From Amycolatopsis sp. NBRC 101858 (GTDB lineage Bacteria > Actinomycetota > Actinomycetes > Mycobacteriales > Pseudonocardiaceae), in the NCBI RefSeq assembly GCF_030269325.1, contig NZ_BSTD01000001.1, forward strand, positions 636,681 through 700,680: DNA of 64,000 nucleotides, read 5' to 3'. Below, one piece after another: positions 1-9,611 of this stretch. Under the pieces are notes generated by a model. The model was not told the origin of the DNA. It was given only the letters and a program-made list of their open reading frames with translations, and did no database searches. Within the stretch, counting starts at the first letter, position 1. The number at the start of each line of letters is the position of its first letter. The position numbers were made by a program, and so were the translations under genes.

Positions 1-174
1 CGCTACCCGCCGTCAGCAACAACGCCGCCTCCGCCGACGGCGCCCGCGCTACCCGCCGTCAGCAACAACGCCGCCTCCGCCGACGGCGCCCGCGCTACCC
101 GCCGTCAGCAACAACGCCGCCTCCGCCGACGGCGCCCGCGCTACCCGCCGTCAGCAACAACGCCGCCTCCGCCG
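1..174. repeat. 46-bp direct tandem repeat, 3.8 copies, open at the left edge
   Basis: A 46-bp unit starting CGCTACCC begins at 1, 47, 93 and 139 with no visible change between copies. The fourth copy breaks off near 174. Each unit carries a 7-bp inverted repeat, CGCCGTC and GACGGCG, about 21 nt apart, so each copy could fold. The unit length is not a multiple of three, and the block lies just after the stop codon of the leftward sugar kinase. There are no unique spacers, so it is not a CRISPR array. It continues beyond the window. Confidence 0.95.
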
Positions 175-208
175 GTGACCCCGCGCCACCTCGGCCGGAG
201 CAGCCCGG

Positions 209-1690
209 TCAGGACGTCGCGTGCTGCTGGGCCGCCAGGAAGTGCGCCGTCTCCGCCGTTGCCTCGTACAGCGCCCGGTAGTGCCGGTAGAACTCCTCGT
301 ACCGCTCGTGGTTCGCCGGGTCCGGGGTCACCGTCGCGGCGATCGGGTTCCCGCGCGCGGCGTCCATCCCCACCGCCTCCGCCGCGAGGAGCGCGTCGCC
401 CAGGCACGCGCCGATCGTCTCCGCCGGGATCTGCTGCGGCAGCCCCGTGACGTCCGAGACGATGCGCGTCCACAGCCCGCCCTTGGTCCCGCCGCCGACC
501 GCGACCAGCCGGCCCGCCGCACCTCCCGCGGCTGCCATCGCCTCGAGGTTGTGCCGCACGCCGTACGCGATCCCTTCCAACGCCGCGCGGTAGATCTCGG
601 CTCGGCCGTGCGACGTCGTCAGCCCGGCCAGCACCCCGCGCGCGGCCGGGTCGAACAGCGGCGTCCGCTCCCCCGCGAAGTACGGCAGCAGGAGGAGCCC
701 GCGGCTGCCCGCCGGCACCGAAGCCGCCTCCGCCACCAGGTCTCCGAAGGAAGCTCCGACGAGTTTCCGCAGCCAGTCGGTCACCGCGCCGGACGTCGCC
801 ATGCCCGCCGCCAGCGTGAAACTGCCCGGGACGACCCCGCGCGTGCCCCACAGCCCCGGGTGCGGGCGTGGCTCGGTCAGCACCTGGACCAGGAACATCG
901 TCGTTCCGTACATGACCATGACGTCGCCCGGCTCGCGGACGCCGACGCTCGACGCCTCGGCCCAGGCGTCGACCGTCCCCGCCGTCACCGGCAAGCCCGC
1001 GGGCAGTCCCGTGAGCGCGGCCGCAGCCGCGGTGACCTCCCCGGCGATCTCGGTCGGCCACAGCAGTTCCGGCAGCGCCACCCCGGGCGCGACGCGCTCA
1101 GCCCAGTCCGCGGCCCAGTCGCCGGCGACCAGGTCGTACATCGGCGTGCACTGGCTCGCCGAGTGGTGGTCGAGGACGTACCGGCCGGTCAGCCGGTGCA
1201 CCAGGAAGGAGCTCGACATCAGCAGCTTCTTCGTGCGCGCGTGGACGTCCGGCTCGTGGCGCGCCAGCCAGCGCACCTTCGGCCCGACCGCCTGGCTCGT
1301 CAGCGGCGAACCCCCGCGCGCCAGGATCTTCTCCGCGCCGAGCTCGTCGTTCAGCTCGGCGATCTCCGCGCCCGCCCGGGTGTCGACGCCGTAGAGGATC
1401 GCCGGCCGCAACGGCGTGCCGCCGGCGTCGGCCGGGAGGAGGCACGGCCCGATGCCGCTGATCCCGAGCCCGGCGAGCGGGCGCCCTTCGGCCGCGCGCA
1501 GCAGGTCGGCGACGATCCCGGTGAAGTCCGCCCACCAGACCGTTTCGGCGTCGTGCTCGAACCAGCCCGGCCGCGGCGTCGAGACGGCGTGCTCGCGGAC
1601 CGACCGGGCGAGCACGGCGCCGCCGGGGTCCACCAGCACGCCCTTCGAGCTGGCGGTGCCGATGTCCACGCCGAGCAGCAGTCCCGTCAT
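209..1690 (-). CDS. FGGY-family carbohydrate kinase (xylulokinase-like)
   Basis: Predicted cytoplasmic ATP-dependent sugar kinase of 493 residues, a normal length for the FGGY family, which phosphorylates pentuloses, polyols or similar sugars. The N-terminal phosphate loop GVDIGTASSKG lies at residues 7-17. Also visible are the mid-protein catalytic-type segment GTVDAWAEA, the MYGTT stretch, and the C-terminal AVGGGTKGGLW, which belongs to the second actin-like ATPase lobe. I chose the ATG at 1690 because GGAGGGG sits just upstream of it; a GTG 12 bases earlier overlaps that ribosome site. The gene diverges from a LacI regulator, which probably controls it. The substrate cannot be read from sequence; xylulose is the closest guess. 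Confidence 0.9.
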   Translation of the reverse strand: MTGLLLGVDIGTASSKGVLVDPGGAVLARSVREHAVSTPRPGWFEHDAETVWWADFTGIVADLLRAAEGRPLAGLGISGIGPCLLPADAGGTPLRPAILYGVDTRAGAEIAELNDELGAEKILARGGSPLTSQAVGPKVRWLARHEPDVHARTKKLLMSSSFLVHRLTGRYVLDHHSASQCTPMYDLVAGDWAADWAERVAPGVALPELLWPTEIAGEVTAAAAALTGLPAGLPVTAGTVDAWAEASSVGVREPGDVMVMYGTTMFLVQVLTEPRPHPGLWGTRGVVPGSFTLAAGMATSGAVTDWLRKLVGASFGDLVAEAASVPAGSRGLLLLPYFAGERTPLFDPAARGVLAGLTTSHGRAEIYRAALEGIAYGVRHNLEAMAAAGGAAGRLVAVGGGTKGGLWTRIVSDVTGLPQQIPAETIGACLGDALLAAEAVGMDAARGNPIAATVTPDPANHERYEEFYRHYRALYEATAETAHFLAAQQHATS

Positions 1691-1715
1691 CCGCCCCTCC
1701 ACGGACCAAACTGCG

Positions 1716-1729
1716 GGAAATCGATTACC
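1716..1729. promoter_or_regulatory. Candidate LacI-type operator between the kinase and its regulator
   Basis: GGAAATCGATTACC is a near-perfect palindrome: 12 of 14 positions match its reverse complement and it is centred on CG. It lies in the roughly 90-bp gap between the divergent kinase and LacI genes. This shape is typical of LacI/GalR-family operators. Binding is inferred, not shown. Confidence 0.55.
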
Positions 1730-1782
1730 ACCACGCTATGGTGTGCCGGAAGCACTGTCAACGAACACGAACGAGGACACCG

Positions 1783-2781
1783 GTGGCGACGATCTCCGAC
1801 GTGGCGGCGCTGGCCGGCGTCTCGACCGCGACCGTGTCGAGGGCGCTCAACGGCAAGTCCACTGTGGACCCGGTGCTCGCCGAGCGCGTGGCCAGGGCCG
1901 TGGCAGAGCTCGGCTACACGCCGAACGGCCTGGCGCGCAGCCTGCGCCGCCGCGAGACCGCGGTGCTGGCGCTGATCATCTCCGACGTCGAGAACCCGTT
2001 CTTCACGGCGATCGCGCGCGGGGTCGAGGACACGGCGCAGGCCGCCGGGTACTCGGTGATGCTGTGCAACTCCGACGAGAACACCGCCAAGGAACGCCGG
2101 TACGTCGAGGTTGCGGCCCAGGAGCGGCTCGCCGGCGTGATCATGTCGCCGACCACGGGTGACAGCGACGTCCGGCCGCTGACCACGCACCGGACGCCGA
2201 TCGTGACGGTGGACCGGCGCCTCGCTTCGGCGGACTGCGACGCCGTGCTGCTGGATTCCCGCGCCGCGGCCCGTGACGCCGTGTCGCACCTGGTTTCCCA
2301 GGGCTACCAACGGATCGGCTGCATCGCCGGCCCGCCGGGCGTCACCACGGCGGACGACCGGCTCGACGGTTACCGCGACGGGCTCCGCGAGGCGGGCCGG
2401 AAGTACGCGGCGAAATTGGTGCGCCGCTGCGAATTCCGCGAGAACGGTGGCCGGGAGGCCGCGACGCAGCTGCTGACGAAACCCGACCCGCCGGACGCAC
2501 TCCTGGTGTCCAGCAGCACGATGTCGGTCGGCGTGCTGCAGGTGCTGGCGGAGCTGGGCCGGCGCGCCGGCCGCGACGTCGGGATCGTGTCGTTCGACGA
2601 CGCCCCGTGGGCGACGCTGATCTCCCCGGCGCTGACGGTGCTCGCCCAGCCCGCCCACGCGATGGGCCAGCTCGCGGCCCGCCTCCTGCTCGACCGCATC
2701 GCCGACGGCACTTCCCGCGCCGCGACCACGACGACGATGGCGGCGCAGCTCATCGTCCGGGGCAGCTCCACCCGCCCCTGA
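1783..2781 (+). CDS. LacI-family transcriptional regulator
   Basis: Sugar-responsive repressor of 332 residues. The N-terminal helix-turn-helix (ATISDVAALAGVSTATVSRAL) is followed by the hinge region and a periplasmic-binding-protein-like effector domain. The segments ENPFFTAIARGVE, DRRLASADCDAV and VGIVSFDDAPWATL are typical of the family. The start is set at GTG 1783 because GAGGA lies 6-10 bases upstream and the DNA-binding domain begins directly there; a frame open from 1738 would add an unrelated tail. It diverges from the FGGY kinase and ends 10 bp before the convergent galE stop. It most likely represses the kinase through the palindrome at 1716-1729 and may also autoregulate. Confidence 0.92.
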   Translation: MATISDVAALAGVSTATVSRALNGKSTVDPVLAERVARAVAELGYTPNGLARSLRRRETAVLALIISDVENPFFTAIARGVEDTAQAAGYSVMLCNSDENTAKERRYVEVAAQERLAGVIMSPTTGDSDVRPLTTHRTPIVTVDRRLASADCDAVLLDSRAAARDAVSHLVSQGYQRIGCIAGPPGVTTADDRLDGYRDGLREAGRKYAAKLVRRCEFRENGGREAATQLLTKPDPPDALLVSSSTMSVGVLQVLAELGRRAGRDVGIVSFDDAPWATLISPALTVLAQPAHAMGQLAARLLLDRIADGTSRAATTTTMAAQLIVRGSSTRP

Positions 2782-2791
2782 CGGCGCGGGG

Positions 2792-3751
2792 TCAGTGGTG
2801 CCGGGTGTGGAAGGTCCAGGCGTCGGCCACGATGTCGCGCAGGTCGGGCCGGCCAGGCTGCCACCCGAGGTCCTTCCGGGCTTTCTCGCTGCTCGCAACG
2901 GTGACGACCGCGTCGCCACTGCGCCGTGGGGCGAGCACCACCGGGATGGGGTGCCCGGTGATCTCGCGGGCGGCTTCCACCACCTGCAGGTTGGTGTAGC
3001 CGTTGCCGTTGCCCAGGTTGTAGATCTCGTGCCGGCCGGGCTCGATCGCTTCCAGCGCGAGCACGTGCGCGGTGGCCAGGTCCGCGACGTGGATGTAGTC
3101 CCGCACGCAAGTGCCGTCGGGGGTCGGGTAGTCGTTGCCGTACAGCTGCAGCCGCTCCCGCTTGCCGGCCGCGACCTGCAGCACGATCGGGATGAGGTGG
3201 CTCTCCGGATCGTGCCGCTCACCGAGCTCGCCGACCGCGCCCGCCGCGTTGAAGTAGCGCAGGCTCGTCGCACCGAGGCCGAACGCCGCGGCTTCCGCGG
3301 CCACCATCAGGTCGACCATGAGCTTGCTGGCCGCATAGGGATTGCGCGGGTCCACCCTGGCGGTCTCGGCGAGCTTCTCGTCGCCCTCGCCCCGGTACAT
3401 CGAACCGGTCGACGAGAAGATCAGGCGCCGGACGCGCGCCGCGCGGGCGGCTTCCAGCAGGGCGAGGGAGCCACGCACGTTGACGTCCCAGTAGACGTCC
3501 GGCCGGGCGACGGACTCCGCGACCTCGATCCGCCCCGCGAAGTGAAGCACGCCCTCGAAACCCGCTTCGGGAGTCAGCACCCGAGCCGCGTCGTGCACGG
3601 ACATTTCGTGGAACGCCACGCCGTCCGGCACGCTCGCGCGGTGCCCGGTCGACAGGTCGTCCAGCACCTCCACGTCGTGCCCGGCCGACAGGAGCGCTCG
3701 GGTCACCACGCTTCCGATGTAGCCCGCGCCCCCCGTGACCAGCAGCTTCAC
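2792..3751 (-). CDS. galE: UDP-glucose 4-epimerase
   Basis: NAD-dependent extended short-chain dehydrogenase that interconverts UDP-glucose and UDP-galactose (Leloir pathway, cell-wall and glycan precursors). In its 319 residues I see the Rossmann motif TGGAGYIG at 6-13, catalytic Ser in FSSTGSMY near 113-114, and the pair Tyr139/Lys143 in NPYAASK. RYFNAAGA and VRDYIHVADLA are further GalE hallmarks. The start is GTG at 3751, preceded by a strong GAGGAGG site seven bases upstream. It is somewhat shorter than E. coli GalE but normal for actinobacterial forms. It converges with the LacI gene and shares no operon with it. Related UDP-sugar epimerases cannot be fully excluded. Confidence 0.93.
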   Translation of the reverse strand: MKLLVTGGAGYIGSVVTRALLSAGHDVEVLDDLSTGHRASVPDGVAFHEMSVHDAARVLTPEAGFEGVLHFAGRIEVAESVARPDVYWDVNVRGSLALLEAARAARVRRLIFSSTGSMYRGEGDEKLAETARVDPRNPYAASKLMVDLMVAAEAAAFGLGATSLRYFNAAGAVGELGERHDPESHLIPIVLQVAAGKRERLQLYGNDYPTPDGTCVRDYIHVADLATAHVLALEAIEPGRHEIYNLGNGNGYTNLQVVEAAREITGHPIPVVLAPRRSGDAVVTVASSEKARKDLGWQPGRPDLRDIVADAWTFHTRHH

Positions 3752-3805
3752 TGAGATTCCTCCTCGATGGACAGTCCCGGCAGCTCAGCGATCGCGCGGC
3801 CGAGG

Positions 3806-3836
3806 TTGACTTCGACCTTGCTTCAGCTTTTACCGT
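3806..3836 (+). promoter_or_regulatory. Candidate promoter of the MFS exporter gene
   Basis: TTGACT (3806-3811) is followed after a 19-bp spacer by TACCGT (3831-3836), which ends 7 bases before the ATG at 3844. No Shine-Dalgarno sequence is present, so a leaderless transcript is likely. The long spacer recalls MerR-type promoters, but only a weak inverted repeat (AGGT and ACCT arms) is present. Confidence 0.35.
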
Positions 3837-3843
3837 CGCCACC

Positions 3844-5205
3844 ATGACTGCTCCTCCCATCCCGCGCACCGTCTGGATCGCCTCCGGCGTCATGGCGCTC
3901 GGCGGGTTCCTGGGCAACATGGACGGCTCGATCGTCGCGGTCGGGCTGGAGTCGATGAGGCTGCGCCTGGGGGTCAGCCTCATCGAGATCCAGTGGGTGG
4001 CGACGGCGTTCCTGCTCGGCCTTTCGGCGGCCCTGCCCCTCACCCCGTGGCTGGTGAAACGGCTCGGCGCCGGACGGCTGTGGCTCTGGGCGCTGGGGGC
4101 GTTCCTCCTGACGTCGGTGGCCTGCGCGCTCGCCCCGGACGCCGGCACGCTGATCGCCTTCCGCACGCTGCAGGGCATGGCCACCGGCGTCATGGTCACC
4201 GCCGGGCAGACCGTGATCGGGCTGGCCGTCGGGCCGGAGCGGCTCGGCCGCACCATGGGCACGCTGGGCCTGGTCGTCGGGCTGGCGCCGGTCGTCGGGC
4301 CGAGCGTCGGCGGCTTCCTGCTCGCGCACTTCTCGTGGCCGGTGCTGTTCTGGCTCAACCTGCCGATCGGGCTGGTCGCGTTCGGCCTCGCGCTGCGGTA
4401 CGTTCCGCGCGGCGACCGCGGGCAGCCGCCGCCGATGGACTGGCCGGGGCTGCTGCTCGTCTCGCTCGGCCTGCCGCTGCTGGTCTACACGCTCACCGAG
4501 CTCGACGCCGTGCTGGCGGCCGTCGGCGCCCTCGCGCTGGCGATCTTCGTCTGGCGATCCTTGCGCGTGCGGCACCCGGTACTGGACCTGCGGCTGGCCG
4601 CCCGGCCCGTGATGGGCTCGGCGCTGGCGGCCGTCCTGCTGGCCGGCGCCGGGATGTTCGGCGCGGTCCTGCTGCTGCCGCTGTGGTTCCAGGTCCGGCT
4701 CGGCGCCGGGCCGGCCGAGACGGGTGTCCTGCTCGCACCGATGGGCCTGGCGACGACGGTGTTCGTGCTCGTGGCGGGCCGGCTGACCGACCGCCACGGC
4801 GGGGGAACCGTAGCGCTCACCGGGTCACTGGTCGTGCTGGCGAGCACCGTCCCGCTGCCGTGGCTCGGCCCGGACACCCCGATGTGGCTGGTCCAGGCGC
4901 TGCTCGTCGTCCGCGGCGCGGGACTCGGGCTGTCGATCATGCCCGCGTCGACGGCGGCGTACGCGTCGGTCGGTGCGGCCGAACTGGGCCACGCGACGGC
5001 GTTGGTCAACATCGTCATGCGCGTGGGTGGCGCGGCCGGGGGCGCGGTGTGCGTGATCGTGCTGTCCCGCGGCCTCGCCACCGGCCCGGCGACCGGGTTC
5101 GGCTGGGCGTTCGGGGTGCTGGGAATCGTCTGCGTGCTGGGCGCGGTGGCCGCCGGACGGCTCCGGCACGCCGAGCGATCGTCCACAGTGGACGTCACGG
5201 GGTGA
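3844..5205 (+). CDS. MFS drug exporter, DHA2 (EmrB/QacA-like) type
   Basis: Integral membrane antiporter of 453 residues with about 13-14 hydrophobic segments, probably exporting small toxic molecules with proton exchange. LGNMDGSIVAVGLE in segment 1 matches the DHA2 family D1-type start. GLAPVVGPSVGGFLL in segment 5 is the antiporter motif C (GxxxGPxxGG). RLGAGRLWLW and TDRHGGGTV fall at the cytoplasmic loops. There is no ribosome site, so translation probably starts on a leaderless message at ATG 3844. It stands alone between galE and a secreted hydrolase, with no local regulator gene. The substrate is unknown. Confidence 0.88.
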   Translation: MTAPPIPRTVWIASGVMALGGFLGNMDGSIVAVGLESMRLRLGVSLIEIQWVATAFLLGLSAALPLTPWLVKRLGAGRLWLWALGAFLLTSVACALAPDAGTLIAFRTLQGMATGVMVTAGQTVIGLAVGPERLGRTMGTLGLVVGLAPVVGPSVGGFLLAHFSWPVLFWLNLPIGLVAFGLALRYVPRGDRGQPPPMDWPGLLLVSLGLPLLVYTLTELDAVLAAVGALALAIFVWRSLRVRHPVLDLRLAARPVMGSALAAVLLAGAGMFGAVLLLPLWFQVRLGAGPAETGVLLAPMGLATTVFVLVAGRLTDRHGGGTVALTGSLVVLASTVPLPWLGPDTPMWLVQALLVVRGAGLGLSIMPASTAAYASVGAAELGHATALVNIVMRVGGAAGGAVCVIVLSRGLATGPATGFGWAFGVLGIVCVLGAVAAGRLRHAERSSTVDVTG

Positions 5206-5226
5206 TCCACCTGGGAACCTGGCGCG

Positions 5227-5243
5227 ATCACCGGTTTGGTGAT
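5227..5243. promoter_or_regulatory. Short inverted repeat upstream of the secreted hydrolase
   Basis: ATCACC-GGTTT-GGTGAT is a perfect 6-bp inverted repeat with a 5-nt centre. It lies 22 bp after the exporter stop and 46 bp before the next start. It could be an operator or a weak terminator; nothing distinguishes the two. Confidence 0.35.
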
Positions 5244-5288
5244 TTCCTGGAGCCGGTCAACCACGGTCGGTAAGGGGAAGGGCTGACG

Positions 5289-6785
5289 ATGGCGGGGGTA
5301 TCGAGGCGGCTGGTGACGGCCGCGGCGGCGACGGCGGTGCTGGGGAGCTTGCTGGCGGCGGCGCCCGCGTCGGCCGCCCCGTCGATCGACTGGAAACCGT
5401 GCGCGGACGCGCCCGGGGTGGACTGCGGCACGGTGACCGTGCCGATCGACTGGGCGCACCCGGACCGGGGCACGGCGAGCATCGCGCTCGCCCGGCGCAA
5501 GGCGACGGACCCGCAGGCCCGCATCGGATCGGTCCTGATGGACCCGGGCGGCCCCGGCGGGCCGGGTGCCGGTGAGGTCAAGGGCGGCTGGTCGCTCTCG
5601 CCGGAGATCACCAAGCGCTTCGACACCGTGGGCTTCGACCCGCGCGGCGTCGGCGACAGCACGCAGATCAAGTGCGGGCTCGACGAGGTCATCGCCGACC
5701 ACCCGGAGGTGCCGCGCAACCAGGCCGAGTTCGACCAGCTCGCGGCGTACAACCGCAAGCTCGGCGATAGCTGCAACAAGCTTTCCGGGCCGCTGGGGCA
5801 GTTCGGCGACACCGTGAGCGTCGCGCGGGACATGGACGCCATCCGCGCCGCGCTCGGCGAGAAGAAGCTGACGTACTACGGGGTTTCCTACGGCACGCTG
5901 ATGGGCCAGCAGTACGCCGAGCTGTTCCCGGACAAGGTCCGCGCGCTCGTGCTGGACAGCAACATGGACCACTCGCAGGTCACGGCGTTCGAGTTCCTGA
6001 ACAGCGAAACGCAGTCGGTGCAGGCGGAGTTCGGCGAGTTCGTGGCGTGGTGCGGCCGGACGCCGGGCTGCGCGCTGCACGGCCGGGACGTCTCGAAGCT
6101 GACGCGCGACCTGCAGGACAAGGCCGCGCGCGGGGAGCTGAAGGATCCGCAGAGCGGCGAGGCCGTCACCCCGCTTTCGCTCGCCGGGATCTTCCAGGGC
6201 TCCTTCTACGGCCCGAGCTGGGATCGGCTCGCGTCGGTCCTCAAGTCGTTCGCGGACGGCACCCCGCCCGCCGCGTCGGCGCAGCTGAAGGAAGACATCC
6301 CGGTCAACAACGTCTTCCAGAGCGTGTTCTGCGACGACTGGAAGCTGCCGGTGCACAACTACGCCGAGCTCGAGGCCTACCGGCGGACGGCCGCGGCCCT
6401 CGCGCCGGACGTCAAGGTGAACTCCCTGGGCTGGCAGGCGGTCACCGGGTGCATCGGCTGGCCGAACAAGGCGAGCAACCCGCAGCACCCGCTGCAGGTG
6501 CACGGCGCGCCGCCGCTGCTGATGCTGAGCAGCAAGTACGACCCGGCGACGCCGTACGCGTGGTCGCAGGCCGCGGCCCGGCAGAGCGGCAGCACCCTGC
6601 TCACCTACGACGGCTGGGGCCACGGCGCGTACGGCAAGAACAGCCAGTGCGTGATCAAGGCGACCGACGACTACCTGATCAGCGGCAAGCTCCCGCCGCG
6701 CGGGACGCACTGCGCGGCGGTCGAGCCGGGGACGCCCGAAGCCCGCGTCGCCGGGCCGAAACCACCGGCGGCGATCGGCTTCTGA
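5289..6785 (+). CDS. Secreted alpha/beta-hydrolase, tripeptidyl aminopeptidase-like (S33)
   Basis: Exported hydrolase of 498 residues related to the Streptomyces SlpD/SlpE and TAP proteases, which remove short N-terminal peptides outside the cell. It has a Sec signal peptide, with cleavage likely after APASAA near residue 30. The oxyanion region is DPGGPGGPG, the nucleophile elbow GVSYGT, the acid Asp in SSKYDPATPY and the catalytic His in GWGHGAY. The C-terminal part (TAP_C-like) contains paired cysteines. AAGGGGAAGGG lies upstream of the ATG. It is followed at once by another secreted hydrolase, a possible loose pair. The specific peptide substrate is unknown. Confidence 0.9.
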   Translation: MAGVSRRLVTAAAATAVLGSLLAAAPASAAPSIDWKPCADAPGVDCGTVTVPIDWAHPDRGTASIALARRKATDPQARIGSVLMDPGGPGGPGAGEVKGGWSLSPEITKRFDTVGFDPRGVGDSTQIKCGLDEVIADHPEVPRNQAEFDQLAAYNRKLGDSCNKLSGPLGQFGDTVSVARDMDAIRAALGEKKLTYYGVSYGTLMGQQYAELFPDKVRALVLDSNMDHSQVTAFEFLNSETQSVQAEFGEFVAWCGRTPGCALHGRDVSKLTRDLQDKAARGELKDPQSGEAVTPLSLAGIFQGSFYGPSWDRLASVLKSFADGTPPAASAQLKEDIPVNNVFQSVFCDDWKLPVHNYAELEAYRRTAAALAPDVKVNSLGWQAVTGCIGWPNKASNPQHPLQVHGAPPLLMLSSKYDPATPYAWSQAAARQSGSTLLTYDGWGHGAYGKNSQCVIKATDDYLISGKLPPRGTHCAAVEPGTPEARVAGPKPPAAIGF

Positions 6786-6845
6786 CGCTTCCGTTGCGTG
6801 GCCGGGGCGAGGACAATCGTCCCGGCCACGCGAAGGGAGCCGAGG

Positions 6846-7652
6846 GTGATTCGTCGATTCTTCGCCACCGCGGCGGCCGTGATCGCCGCTTCGTCCCTTC
6901 TCACCGCACCGGCGGAAGCCACGACGGGCCGGTATCTCGCGCTGGGTGACTCCGTCGCGTTCGGCTACCGGCCCGACGCGGGTGCCGACTACTCGAATGC
7001 GTCGAACTTCAGGGGCTACGCGGAGAAATACGCGTCCCTGCGCGGGCTTCGGCTGGCCAATGCGTCGTGTCCGGGCGAGACGACGGGAAGCTTGCTGAAG
7101 GTCAGCGCGCCGAGCAACGGCTGTGAGAACGGCTACCGGCTCGCGTACCCGCTGCACGTCTCCTATCCGGGCAGCCAGATCGACTACGCCGTGCGGTACC
7201 TGCGGGCCCACCGGGACACGCGGCTGGTGACCCTGACGATCGGCGCGAACGACATGTTCCTGTGCCGCGACACGACGCCGGACCAGTGCACGGGCCCGGA
7301 CTTCCAGATCGCGCTCGGCCAGGTGAGCCGGAACCTAGCGGCGATCCTCGGCGCGGTGCGCGAGCAGTACCGCGGCGACCTCGTGCTGGTGTCGTACTAC
7401 TCCCTCGACTACCGCGACCCGGCCCAGGTGGCGCAGGTGAAGGCGATCAACGCGGCACTGACCCAGGTGACGCGCCGCTATCACGGCAAGATCGCGGACG
7501 GCTTCACGGCGTTCTTCCTGGCCTCCCTGCGCGCGGGCGGCGACCCGTGCGCGGCGGGGCTGCTGATCAAGCTGCCGACCGGAGCCTGCGACGTCCATCC
7601 GTCCGCGGCCGGCCATCGCGTGCTCGAACTGGCGTTGGCTCACACCGCCTGA
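6846..7652 (+). CDS. Secreted SGNH/GDSL hydrolase
   Basis: Exported lipase/esterase-like enzyme of 268 residues. The signal peptide ends near TAPAEA (about residue 21). Block I is ALGDSVAFG with the nucleophilic Ser, block III is GANDMF, and block V is DVHPSAAGH with the catalytic Asp and His, as in actinobacterial SGNH lipases. Several cysteines suggest disulfides. I chose GTG 6846 because GGGAG lies about 8 bases upstream and the signal peptide begins there; an earlier in-frame ATG would add 16 arginine-rich residues. It overlaps the convergent DeoR gene by 13 bp. Substrate, lipid or acetylated sugar, cannot be told. Confidence 0.88.
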   Translation: MIRRFFATAAAVIAASSLLTAPAEATTGRYLALGDSVAFGYRPDAGADYSNASNFRGYAEKYASLRGLRLANASCPGETTGSLLKVSAPSNGCENGYRLAYPLHVSYPGSQIDYAVRYLRAHRDTRLVTLTIGANDMFLCRDTTPDQCTGPDFQIALGQVSRNLAAILGAVREQYRGDLVLVSYYSLDYRDPAQVAQVKAINAALTQVTRRYHGKIADGFTAFFLASLRAGGDPCAAGLLIKLPTGACDVHPSAAGHRVLELALAHTA

Positions 7653-8425
7653 ACTTCGACCCCGGCGGCTTCGAAGGCCCGCACGGCCTCCGGATCGGCG
7701 TCGGTGTCGGTGACGAGGGCGTGCACCTGCGTCGTCTCGCAGATCCGGGCGAAGGCGCGCCGGCCCAGCTTCGAGCCGTCGGCGACGGCGACCACGCGCT
7801 CGGCGCGCTCGACCATCAGCCGGTTGATGCTGGCCTCGCCCTCGTGGTGGGCGAAGGCGCCGGCGTCGGGATCGAAGGCGTCGACGCCGAGGAACAACAG
7901 GTCGATGGTGAGCTCACTGAGCACGCGGGTGGCGAGCGGCCCGCTCAGTTCGAACGACTGCGGCCGCGCGACACCGCCGGTGACGACGATCTTGACGTTC
8001 GGCCGCACGGCGAGCTCGTGCGCGATGTTCAGCGCGTTGGTGACAACGGTGATGCCGGGCGAGTCCCCCCGGCTGCCCAGGTCCGACCGGATGGCGAGCG
8101 CCCGCGCGACCCCGGCGGTGGTGGTCCCCCCGTTGAGGCCGACGACCATCCCCTTGGCGGCGAACGCGGCGGCGGCGGCACTGATCCGCTGCTTTTCGGG
8201 GACGTGCCGCGCGGTCTTGTAGCGCAGGGGGAGGTCATAGGCGAGGTCGTTGGCCACGGCGCCACCGCGCGTGCGCGTGAGCAGCTGCTGTTCGGCGAGG
8301 TGGTCGAGATCCCGCCGGATGGTGGCGGCGGAGACGTCCAGCTCCACGGCGACGTCCTCGACGTCGATCTTTTCCCGCTGCCCCAGCATGTCCAGCAGGG
8401 TGGTCAACCGTTCGTGCCGGGCCAT
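7640..8425 (-). CDS. DeoR/GlpR-family transcriptional regulator
   Basis: Repressor of sugar catabolism, 261 residues. The N-terminal helix-turn-helix spans about residues 1-57 (DVEDVAVELDVSAATIRRDLDHL). The C-terminal sensor domain (DeoRC) resembles sugar-phosphate isomerases: GLNGGTTTAGVARAL, TNALNIAHEL and FLGVDAFD are its phosphosugar-binding segments. It lies downstream of an ABC sugar importer and the kinase-aldolase-SIS genes on the same strand, so it probably senses a pathway sugar phosphate and represses the whole locus. Sites at 8463, 12883 and 15559-15638 are candidate operators. It overlaps the convergent hydrolase by 13 bp. Confidence 0.92.
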   Translation of the reverse strand: MARHERLTTLLDMLGQREKIDVEDVAVELDVSAATIRRDLDHLAEQQLLTRTRGGAVANDLAYDLPLRYKTARHVPEKQRISAAAAAFAAKGMVVGLNGGTTTAGVARALAIRSDLGSRGDSPGITVVTNALNIAHELAVRPNVKIVVTGGVARPQSFELSGPLATRVLSELTIDLLFLGVDAFDPDAGAFAHHEGEASINRLMVERAERVVAVADGSKLGRRAFARICETTQVHALVTDTDADPEAVRAFEAAGVEVQAV

Positions 8426-8462
8426 CGGCGAAACTCCCTAGCTTGACTCTCGGTGACCCATC

Positions 8463-8478
8463 GCGCACGAGGGTGCGC
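8463..8478. promoter_or_regulatory. Inverted repeat upstream of the DeoR gene
   Basis: GCGCAC-GAGG-GTGCGC is a perfect 6-bp inverted repeat with a 4-nt centre, 38 bp before the DeoR start. It resembles the TGCGCA-type sites further upstream in the locus. A second imperfect repeat, GCAG-TATG-CTGC, lies at about 8497-8508. Autoregulation is inferred. Confidence 0.4.
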
Positions 8479-8558
8479 TGTTGGCCGCCGTTTCGAGCAG
8501 TATGCTGCATCGAAGGTGGAGTCTGCACCGCGGCACGCCGTGGGAGCGGCTCACCCCG

Positions 8559-9605
<1,047 letters not shown>

Positions 9606-9611
9606 CGCGTC

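Noticed and set aside
1..174. CRISPR-like repeat array at the left edge
   Set aside because: The 46-bp units follow each other with no unique spacers and there are no cas genes in the window.
3806..3836. MerR-type promoter before the MFS exporter
   Set aside because: The 19-bp spacer fits, but the inverted repeat in it is weak and off-centre, unlike the clear case at 62740.
4485..7211. Very long open frame of about 900 codons on the opposite strand
   Set aside because: It runs antisense to two well-supported genes, has a composition dominated by Arg, Ala and Pro, and shows no family motifs; GC-rich DNA gives such frames by chance.
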